A stretch of 6,701 bases of DNA, taken from assembly GCA_021847625.1 (NCBI GenBank), contig JAJZQK010000185.1, forward strand, positions 1 to 6,701. The letters are read 5' to 3'. The notes under the pieces are model-generated. The model was not told the origin of the DNA. It ran no database searches and saw only the letters and a program-made list of their open reading frames with translations. The position numbers and the translations under genes are program-made. The DNA comes from Chloroflexota bacterium. Its GTDB lineage: Bacteria > Chloroflexota > FW602-bin22 > JAMCYS01. Below, piece after piece: positions 1 through 4,515 of this stretch. The stretch's first letter is position 1. The number at the start of each line of letters is the position of its first letter.

Positions 1-200
1 ACGCCGACCGGCAGAAACGGTTTCCCGTTCACGAGGAAAGTGGCCCGACCGGCAGGAGCCAGGTTGTCCCGATAATGAACCTGCTCCACGCTGGTGACGG
101 CCACCGGACCGACGGCCGGCGTTGGCCTCAACAGCCAGACACGCCCGGCCGAAGCCAGCAGGGCCAGAACGAAGAGCAGAACCAGGAAGCGAAGCCGCAT
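1..200 (-). CDS. Partial secreted or membrane-anchored protein, possibly a glycoside hydrolase (N-terminus only)
   Basis: An open frame on the minus strand begins with ATG at 200-198 and runs off the left edge after 66 full codons with no stop. The first residues, MRLRFLVLLFVLALLASAG, are a basic start followed by a long hydrophobic run, typical of a signal peptide or N-terminal membrane anchor. A linker rich in Pro and Val follows. The visible part ends with ATFLVNGKPFLPVGV, which resembles the N-terminal strand of many GH-A clan glycoside hydrolases and related exported proteins (pattern NGKPF-x-P-x-G). That functional hint is inference from one short motif. A GTG codon directly before the ATG (203-201) is an alternative start, and a GGTGAGG-like sequence lies about ten bases upstream. 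The hydrophobic leader, codon use and lack of a stop make a real gene likely. The catalytic part is outside the window. Confidence 0.7.
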   Translation of the reverse strand, partial: MRLRFLVLLFVLALLASAGRVWLLRPTPAVGPVAVTSVEQVHYRDNLAPAGRATFLVNGKPFLPVG

Positions 201-468
201 CACCGCGTCAACCTCACCGGGCGCAGAGGAAGGCCGCGCCAGACCGGCGACGTTCTTGCCGCCGCGGTGCCACCCAGGCTCGTGCCATCCAACTTTGCTG
301 CCACTACGTCCAGCTTATCACGGCACCGTTCCCACGGGCAAACTGACCGGGTGGTCCCGCTCGTCGCTTTCGGCCCGCCCGGGGTGGAAGACGTCCATCA
401 GTGAGGCCGTCGGCTGGGCACCCGGAACGAGCGACTCTGACGGCACATCACTTGCGACTACCCCCGCT

Positions 469-484
469 GCATGGGAAACCATGC
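469..484 (+). promoter_or_regulatory. Perfect 6-bp hairpin with GAAA tetraloop upstream of the SPW gene
   Basis: GCATGG (469-474) and CCATGC (479-484) are perfect inverted repeats around GAAA, a GNRA-type tetraloop closed by a G-C pair. The hairpin ends 18 bases before the AGGAGG ribosome binding site. If the region is transcribed it would be a compact leader hairpin that could affect mRNA stability or translation. At the DNA level the same sequence could instead be an operator for a dimeric regulator. The role is inference; the pairing is seen directly. Confidence 0.45.
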
Positions 485-502
485 GAGATGAAGATGAAGG
501 AA

Positions 503-508
503 AGGAGG
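503..508 (+). promoter_or_regulatory. Shine-Dalgarno AGGAGG that sets the GTG start of the SPW gene
   Basis: A full AGGAGG lies nine bases before GTG 518-520. This favours the GTG over ATG codons further upstream in the same frame (488 and 494, close to or overlapping this site), and places the start directly before the conserved membrane repeat. Confidence 0.75.
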
Positions 509-517
509 TGCTCGGCA

Positions 518-871
518 GTGAGAAGGTGGACACGTTGGCAGGACTGGGTTAACCTTATCGCAGGTGCCTGGCTCTTCGTCTCACCATGGGTGCTGGTGAC
601 AACGTACGATGCGGCCAGCTCCTGGAACGTCTGGGCCGTCGGCGCCGCTGTATTCCTCGTCGCATTATGGGCGTTGTATTATCCCGGATCGCGCATCGCT
701 GAGTGGATCAACACGGCCCTCGGCGCCTGGCTTTTCATTTCCCCGTGGGTGCTGGGCTTTGTCGTAGTCGCCACGTCTCAAGCCTGGAACGCCTGGATCA
801 CCGGCTTCGTCGTCTTCTGGGTTGCCCTGTGGGCCCTATGGCGCATGCAAGCGCCGACAACCTATCAATAG
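518..871 (+). CDS. SPW-repeat membrane protein (117 aa, two repeats)
   Basis: This is a small integral membrane protein made of two SPW repeats, a family (SPW repeat, PF03779) of unknown biochemical function found in bacterial and archaeal membranes. Repeat 1 spans about residues 10-53 and repeat 2 about residues 63-107. Each starts with a helix ending in the diagnostic Ser-Pro-Trp (22-24 and 75-77), continues with a short loop and W-N-x-W, and finishes with a second helix ending VALWAL, giving four predicted membrane segments. Sixteen of 117 residues are tryptophan. The GTG at 518 is chosen as start because AGGAGG lies nine bases upstream. An in-frame start at 401 would add 39 residues of non-conserved, hydrophilic sequence. 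The gene stands alone: divergent from the exported-protein gene and separated by 237 bases from the PspC gene. The family call is confident, but no function can be assigned. Confidence 0.9.
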   Translation: MRRWTRWQDWVNLIAGAWLFVSPWVLVTTYDAASSWNVWAVGAAVFLVALWALYYPGSRIAEWINTALGAWLFISPWVLGFVVVATSQAWNAWITGFVVFWVALWALWRMQAPTTYQ

Positions 872-933
872 ACCATCCCTGGCGGTCATGCTGGTACGCG
901 GCCGCCAGTTCTCTTGGTTGTCCGGCAGCCCTG

Positions 934-959
934 CGGGCGCGGCGTCTACGCCGCGCTTG
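934..959 (+). terminator. Strong GC hairpin after the SPW gene, terminator-like but lacking a clear T-tract
   Basis: GCGCGGCG (937-944) and CGCCGCGC (949-956) are perfect complements around the four-base loop TCTA. G-T and C-G pairs extend the stem outwards to 934/959. It lies 63 bases after the SPW stop and before the promoter-like repeats of the next gene, a sensible place for a terminator. However, the sequence after it (TTGGCGGCTGTTCTT) has only scattered T residues, so classical intrinsic termination is doubtful. A second pairing, GCCGCCA (901-907) with TGGCGGC (958-964), could enclose or compete with it. Confidence 0.4.
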
Positions 960-1052
960 GCGGCTGTTCTTGCGGGTCGCCTCCCGCTAAGGGCTTACAG
1001 CCGTTGCCGGGTTCCGCTGGTACGAAAAGTGCGGGCAAGCAATTTGCACCGT

Positions 1053-1088
1053 GTGGTAGAATGGAAGCCGTGGTAGACGTGGTAGAAT
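1053..1088 (+). promoter_or_regulatory. Three GTGGTAGA repeats with two extended -10 elements before the PspC gene
   Basis: GTGGTAGA occurs at 1053-1060, 1070-1077 and 1079-1086. The first and third copies continue as GTGGTAGAAT, giving TAGAAT hexamers at 1057-1062 and 1083-1088, each preceded by TGG as in an extended -10 (TGnTATAAT) promoter. No good -35 sits 16-18 bases upstream of either, which fits extended -10 promoters. From the second hexamer, transcription would start near 1095. The third, interrupted copy may mean the repeats also serve as a regulator's binding sites. Promoter activity is inferred. Confidence 0.5.
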
Positions 1089-1094
1089 AGAGAC

Positions 1095-1115
1095 ATGAGG
1101 CTACGGAAGTGCTAG
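1095..1115 (+). other. Possible six-codon leader ORF overlapping the PspC start
   Basis: ATG at 1095 opens the frame MRLRKC, ending at TAG 1113-1115. Its A is seven bases after the last base of the TAGAAT hexamer at 1083-1088, so a transcript from that promoter would begin at this ATG. The ORF contains the GAGG (1097-1100) that would serve as ribosome binding site for the PspC GTG at 1109, and its stop lies inside the PspC start region. This layout would allow translational coupling. A frame this short can easily arise by chance. Confidence 0.25.
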
Positions 1116-1567
1116 ACAGATACGATCGCAGACTACATCGGAGTAGACGTGATCGCAAGGTCCTCGGCGTGTGCGGAGGGCTCGGCGAGTACTTCGACGT
1201 CGACCCCACCATCTGGCGCTTGGTGTTCCTGTTCGCCTTGTTCGTCGGAGGCATTGGCGTCTATGCGTACCTCGGCCTGGCCGTGGTGATGGGCTCGCCG
1301 CCGCGACGAACCCGCGAGCAGAGAGAGGTTGAGGCAACCGTCGGCCTTGCCGACCTGCGGCAGGCGGCCCTGGAGGCCTGGCCCGGCCTTCCCCTCAGCC
1401 CAACGCAGAAACGCGAACGCAGGCGGCGGCGCATGGGGACGATCCTCGTGGTGATGGGTCTGTTCTTCCTCGCCCTGAGCCTAAACGTTTTCGCTTGGGT
1501 TAGCTGGGATCTCATCTGGCCGGTGCTGCTCATTGCCTTCGGCTTCTCCATATTGATGCGTCGCTGA
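1109..1567 (+). CDS. PspC-domain membrane protein with LiaF-like C-terminal membrane segment
   Basis: The 152-residue product has an N-terminal PspC domain (PF04024 family). A basic start (residues 4-17) is followed by the hallmark VLGVCGGLGEYFDVDPTIWR (18-37), then hydrophobic segments over about 38-62. A charged linker (63-108) ends in a strongly basic RERRRRR stretch. The C-terminus (about 109-150) has the small-residue membrane hairpin with WPVLLIAFG seen in LiaF/DUF5668-type proteins. PspC proteins sense or signal cytoplasmic-membrane stress, in proteobacteria by modulating PspA/PspB. No pspA or pspB is visible here, so this is a stand-alone form as in many Gram-positive and Chloroflexota-like genomes. 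The start is GTG 1109, since an in-frame stop lies at 1088-1090; a GAGG sits eight bases upstream. The gene converges on the transporter gene. The family call is confident, but its regulatory partners are unknown. Confidence 0.88.
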   Translation: MLDRYDRRLHRSRRDRKVLGVCGGLGEYFDVDPTIWRLVFLFALFVGGIGVYAYLGLAVVMGSPPRRTREQREVEATVGLADLRQAALEAWPGLPLSPTQKRERRRRRMGTILVVMGLFFLALSLNVFAWVSWDLIWPVLLIAFGFSILMRR

Positions 1568-1640
1568 CAGACGACGAGCCTGTGCACCAGCGAAGCTAGC
1601 CGGCGACCAGAATATGGGCCCAGCGTGGATACAGCGATTC

Positions 1641-2876
1641 CTATTCTGCCGCCTGGGCGGTGGGAGACAACCCGACCTCCCGCCGCATGCGCAGTATCAG
1701 CGTCACCCCGCCGAAGGCGGCGAGCGCCTGCGACGCCCAGGCCACGGTGTACGAATGGGTAGCGTCCACGATGAATCCGAAGATCGGCGGCCCGAGGACG
1801 GAGCCCACCGAGCACACCATCAGGCAGAGGCCCACGGCCGTGCCGGCCTTCTCGCGTCCGGCCGTCTCGCCGGCAAACACGTGGTAGAGGCCGCTCCATC
1901 CCACCGCTGTGAGCCCGAATAGGACCACGAGCGCCCCCAGCGCCAGCGAAGGCACGACCGGCGCAAGCGTGCCGAAGATGAGGGAGGTGACCCCGCAGAG
2001 GGCGGTCACGAAGGCCAGCACAGGCGCCCGCCGGCTGCCGAAGAAGCGGTCGCTGATGATGCCCCAGCCGAGCCTCCCGGCGGCCCCGCTGACCTGGGCC
2101 AGCATCAGGAATCCGCCGGCCACCACGATCGACATACTGAGCGTTTCCTGCAGATAGAGGGAGAGATAGCCCATAAGGGTCGACTGATTGTACCCGTAGC
2201 AGAAGGCAAGCGCCGCCAGGCTTAGGATCCGCGGATCTGTGGAGACAAGGCGTATCATCGCCAAGCCGGAGGGCTGGCCAACGCCAGCGTACGTCTGCTG
2301 GGGATGCTCGCTATACAGCAGCAGGTAGACGACGGCCATGCAGGTGGCCACGACGCCGACGGCTAGCACCGCCTGCCGCCACCCACCGAGGCTCAGCGCC
2401 AGCGTCGGCAGGATGGCCGCCGTCGCCGCCCCGCCCAGCGCGTAGCCGGTCTGCTTGATGCCCATCGCCGTGCCCCGGAAGCGGGCGGGGAACCAGTAGA
2501 GGATGCCCTTCGTCGTGGCGGGGCTGATCACGCCGGTGCCCAGGCCCGAACAGAGCACCAAGAGCAACGCCAGCGGCGCCGAGCCGGTCAGGCTGACGGT
2601 GGCGAAGACCAACCCTCCCCATACCAATCCCGTGAAGACAACCCGCCGCACGCCGAGGATGTCCGAGAGCCACCCGGACGGCATGGCAATGATGACCGAC
2701 CCCGTCGCACCCGCGGCGAGCATCACCCCCAGCTCGGCCCGTGTCAGCCCGAAGTCCGCCTGAATGAGGCTCGCCAAAGGGGCAAGCGCCAGACTGGAGG
2801 TCGCGACCATCATCTGCGCAAGGGTGGCCGCGAACAGACCCTTGCGTTGGCGAGTTGTGTAGTCCCGAGAATTCAC
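1641..2876 (-). CDS. Major facilitator superfamily (MFS) transporter (411 aa)
   Basis: This is a 12-helix secondary transporter of the major facilitator superfamily that would move a small solute or drug across the cytoplasmic membrane. Motif A of the loop between helices 2 and 3 is intact: GWLSDILGVRR at residues 68-78, with G68, D72, G75 and R78. A related loop, GWGIISDRFFGSRR, marks the second half. Helix 5 carries GIKQTG (139-144), a signature seen in anion and organic-acid-type MFS members, but the substrate cannot be named. The length is normal for the superfamily. The start is placed at GTG 2876-2874, giving a 13-residue cytoplasmic tail before helix 1. The open frame continues upstream, but that sequence lacks conservation and overlaps the ATPase genes on the other strand. 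No Shine-Dalgarno is visible, and the promoter at 2884-2912 predicts a leaderless mRNA. The gene is divergent from the ATPase operon. Confidence 0.9.
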   Translation of the reverse strand: MNSRDYTTRQRKGLFAATLAQMMVATSSLALAPLASLIQADFGLTRAELGVMLAAGATGSVIIAMPSGWLSDILGVRRVVFTGLVWGGLVFATVSLTGSAPLALLLVLCSGLGTGVISPATTKGILYWFPARFRGTAMGIKQTGYALGGAATAAILPTLALSLGGWRQAVLAVGVVATCMAVVYLLLYSEHPQQTYAGVGQPSGLAMIRLVSTDPRILSLAALAFCYGYNQSTLMGYLSLYLQETLSMSIVVAGGFLMLAQVSGAAGRLGWGIISDRFFGSRRAPVLAFVTALCGVTSLIFGTLAPVVPSLALGALVVLFGLTAVGWSGLYHVFAGETAGREKAGTAVGLCLMVCSVGSVLGPPIFGFIVDATHSYTVAWASQALAAFGGVTLILRMRREVGLSPTAQAAE

Positions 2877-2883
2877 GACGGCA

Positions 2884-2912
2884 AGTGTAACCGCGGGCCA
2901 GCAGCTTGTCAA
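2884..2912 (-). promoter_or_regulatory. Near-consensus sigma-70-type promoter of the MFS transporter gene, predicted leaderless
   Basis: On the minus strand a perfect -35 TTGACA (2912-2907) is followed by exactly 17 bases and a -10 TACACT (2889-2884, four of six consensus bases). Counting seven bases past the -10 puts the transcription start at about 2877, adjacent to the GTG start codon at 2876. The mRNA would then have essentially no 5' leader, consistent with no Shine-Dalgarno being visible. The motifs are seen directly; leaderless expression is inferred. Confidence 0.65.
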
Positions 2913-2941
2913 CGACCTCGGCGGGGACTTGTGCTCACCAA

Positions 2942-2986
2942 CCTTGCGCCCACTGCCCAAGTCGGTTGCACAAGGACGGCGCAAGG
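2942..2986. repeat. Perfect 9-bp inverted repeat in the divergent intergenic region
   Basis: CCTTGCGCC (2942-2950) and GGCGCAAGG (2978-2986) are exact reverse complements separated by 27 bases. They lie between the -35 of the transporter promoter and the putative ATPase promoter. They could be half-sites of a regulator acting on both transcription units, or a hairpin if read through. The function is unknown. Confidence 0.45.
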
Positions 2987-2994
2987 CGGGCAGC

Positions 2995-3022
2995 TGGCAC
3001 GAATCGTGCTCGCCTATATACA
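2995..3022 (+). promoter_or_regulatory. Candidate promoter and operator of the ATPase operon
   Basis: An AT-rich patch, TATATACAT (3015-3023), in otherwise GC-rich DNA offers -10 candidates at 3015-3020 or 3017-3022, about 70 bases before the first ATPase gene. The corresponding -35 region is poor; TGGCAC at 2995-3000 lies 16 bases before TATACA. A 13-base palindrome, GCACGA-A-TCGTGC (2997-3009), occupies the -35/spacer region, where a repressor or activator could act. Both roles are inferred from position. Confidence 0.35.
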
Positions 3023-3023
3023 T

Positions 3024-3054
3024 AGCGGTCAGAGCTGGCGCATACCAGGCCGCT
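3024..3054 (+). promoter_or_regulatory. Possible leader stem-loop of the ATPase mRNA
   Basis: AGCGG (3024-3028) can pair with CCGCT (3050-3054), and CTGG (3035-3038) with CCAG (3045-3048) around a six-base loop. The two stems are separated by an internal loop of six bases on one side and one on the other. If transcription starts near 3027-3029, the structure would lie at or near the 5' end of the operon mRNA. The outer stem would be incomplete for starts after 3024, so this is tentative. Confidence 0.25.
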
Positions 3055-3090
3055 TGAAGGAAGACCAAGACAGACGACGGGGCGGAGGCA

Positions 3091-3441
3091 ATGGCAGAGC
3101 AGGCTCGTGGTCCCGAGGCGCTGGTGCGCCGGGTGCTGGAGATCGAGGAGCGGGCGCGCCGGATCATCGACGAGGCCCGGGAGGAATCACGGGCGATCCA
3201 GGAAGACGCCGAGCAGCAGATCGCCGAGCTTCGGGAACAGGCCAACCGGGACATCGAACAGCAGGTTTCCAGGATGTCAGCCCAGGCGCGCGCCCAAGGA
3301 GATGGGCGCTCGGAGCAGATGTTGGGCTCGGCCCGCCACCACGCCGAGGTCCTGGAGCAGGAAGCCACCCCCCGGCTGCCGGAAGCGATCGAGATGGTGG
3401 TGCAGCAGATCCTCGGCCGCACTTCGTCGGAGGAGGGCTGA
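3091..3441 (+). CDS. V/A-type ATPase peripheral-stalk coiled-coil subunit (G/H type)
   Basis: The 116-residue product is almost wholly a charged heptad-rich coiled coil (about residues 8-85) dominated by Glu, Arg, Ala and Gln, with typical segments such as RARRIIDEAREESRAIQ. It ends in a short hydrophobic stretch, EAIEMVVQQILG. This matches the small stalk subunit (NtpF/AtpH, subunit G or H) that pairs with subunit E to form the peripheral stalk holding the catalytic head to subunit I. Sequence alone would only say coiled coil; its place as first gene of the ATPase operon makes the assignment. An in-frame stop at 3055 rules out a longer start. The GGAGG at 3084-3088 is only two bases from ATG, unusually close, so the GGGG at 3079-3082 may contribute. 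The next gene starts eight bases after the stop. Confidence 0.82.
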   Translation: MAEQARGPEALVRRVLEIEERARRIIDEAREESRAIQEDAEQQIAELREQANRDIEQQVSRMSAQARAQGDGRSEQMLGSARHHAEVLEQEATPRLPEAIEMVVQQILGRTSSEEG

Positions 3442-3449
3442 GCCAATCT

Positions 3450-4514
3450 ATGCCTAACGTCATCCTCCACTACACCAGGGTAAATGCCCTTGTCCGGGCG
3501 ATGATCTCGCGCCTGCTCCAGCCGGCCGATTGGCAGCGCCTCCTCGCCGCCAACGACGCGGAGGACGTCCTGCGCCAGCTGGGCGAGACCCGGTACGCGG
3601 GCAGGGTCCAGGGGCTCCAGCGGCCCAACCTGGCGGAGTTGGAGCGAGCGCTCCGTCTTGCTCTCCTGGATGCGTATGACCGGCTAATCGACTGCCTTGG
3701 CTCAGCGCCCAGGCGCGTCATCGAGACCTTGCTCAGTCGTCAGGAGGTGGACAACCTGAAGGCCATCCTGCGAGCTGTTATCGGCCATTCGCCCATCGAA
3801 GAGGCGCGAGACCTGCTCTTCCCCCTCGGCAACTACTCTCAGTTGCCGGTAGAGGACCTTCTGCGCGCCGCCCGGCCGGCCGACACGGCGGGAATCCTGG
3901 CCGACACGCTCTACGGCCGCGTCTTGCGCGTCCCGCTCGAACGCTTCCACGAGGAGGGTTCGCTCTTCGCCGTCGACGTAGCGCTCGACCTCGACTACTA
4001 TCGCCGCCTGTGGGCCGACGTCCTGCTGCTCAACGGGCTCGACCGCCGTCTCGCCCGCCAGCTCGTCGGCGCCCGCTACGACTTGCTCAACATCGACTGG
4101 CTGATACGCTTTCGTCTGCTCTACCACCTCTCTCCCCAGGAGATATTCAACTACACGATACCGTACGGCTACAGGATGACGGACCAGATCGTCCAGCATG
4201 CGGCGGCGGCCCCCGACCTGGCCGGCATCATCGCCGAACTGCCCGACGTCTATGCCACCGTCCTGCGAGGCGTGGAGGCGGCGAAGGCTCCCATCGGGGA
4301 GGTCGAGGTGCGATTGCAGCGGCACCTGAATCGACAGGCGCGCCTGGCCCTCGTCGGTTACCCGTTCCACATTGGCGAAGTGATCGCCTACCTCTGGCTG
4401 CGAGAGACGGAGGTCCACGACCTGGCCGTGATCGCGGAAGGCAAGCGCATCGGTCGCCCGCCGGAAGCCATCCTCGGGCTTCTATGGGGCACGACCGTCC
4501 CGGGGGTGGCCTAG
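3450..4514 (+). CDS. V/A-type ATPase subunit C (central-shaft bridge to the membrane ring)
   Basis: The 354-residue product belongs to the ATP synthase (C/AC39) subunit family. Subunit C is the funnel-shaped cytoplasmic protein that seats the central axle (D and F) on the membrane c-ring. Family features are visible in order: the N-terminal YTRVNALVRAM (8-18), EVDNLKAILR (99-108), a DLLNIDWLIRFR segment in the second lobe, and the C-terminal EVIAYLWLRETEVHDLAVIAEGK (310-332), which matches the strongly conserved family end. The length fits the family. The start is ATG 3450, after AGGAGG at 3431-3436, a somewhat long 13-base spacing. The frame is open a further 603 bases upstream, but that part overlaps subunit G/H out of frame and looks non-coding. 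The stop is one base before the subunit I start, implying translational coupling. Confidence 0.92.
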   Translation: MPNVILHYTRVNALVRAMISRLLQPADWQRLLAANDAEDVLRQLGETRYAGRVQGLQRPNLAELERALRLALLDAYDRLIDCLGSAPRRVIETLLSRQEVDNLKAILRAVIGHSPIEEARDLLFPLGNYSQLPVEDLLRAARPADTAGILADTLYGRVLRVPLERFHEEGSLFAVDVALDLDYYRRLWADVLLLNGLDRRLARQLVGARYDLLNIDWLIRFRLLYHLSPQEIFNYTIPYGYRMTDQIVQHAAAAPDLAGIIAELPDVYATVLRGVEAAKAPIGEVEVRLQRHLNRQARLALVGYPFHIGEVIAYLWLRETEVHDLAVIAEGKRIGRPPEAILGLLWGTTVPGVA

Positions 4515-4515
4515 A

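Larger units (their letters stand above)
201..517. other. Divergent non-coding region between the exported-protein gene and the SPW gene
   Basis: These 317 bases separate the start of a minus-strand gene from the start of a plus-strand gene, so promoters for both should lie here. Open frames crossing it on both strands have no recognisable domain and biased composition, and they overlap the flanking genes out of frame, so I regard them as chance. I could not find a convincing -35/-10 pair for either gene. The only clear structures are the hairpin at 469-484 and the ribosome binding site at 503-508. Confidence 0.5.

Noticed and set aside
401..517. Longer SPW protein starting at the GTG or ATG codons before 518
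   Set aside because: The extra residues are not conserved, and the perfect ribosome binding site at 503-508 is placed for GTG 518.
94..552. 152-residue plus-strand frame across the left intergenic region
   Set aside because: It overlaps the exported-protein leader antisense and the SPW start out of frame; composition is unlike a real protein.
1608..1648. CAGAATA / TATTCTG inverted repeat between the converging PspC and transporter genes as a bidirectional terminator
   Set aside because: Seven AT-rich pairs around a 27-base loop, with no T-tract on either side, is too weak to call a terminator.
1261..1899. 212-residue minus-strand frame spanning the PspC end and the transporter end
   Set aside because: It overlaps two confidently assigned genes, is arginine- and glycine-rich and matches no family.
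2847..3449. In-frame upstream extension of the subunit C reading frame, adding about 200 residues
   Set aside because: The extension is low-complexity Gly/Arg/Ala sequence, overlaps the subunit G/H gene in another frame, and conserved family sequence starts at ATG 3450.
2877..3470. In-frame upstream extension of the MFS reading frame on the minus strand, rich in serine and arginine
   Set aside because: It lies antisense to the stalk gene and through the promoter region, has no conserved sequence, and a consensus promoter sits inside it.
3702..4418. 238-residue open frame antisense to subunit C
   Set aside because: It is a typical GC-rich antisense shadow of a well-supported gene, with no recognisable domain.
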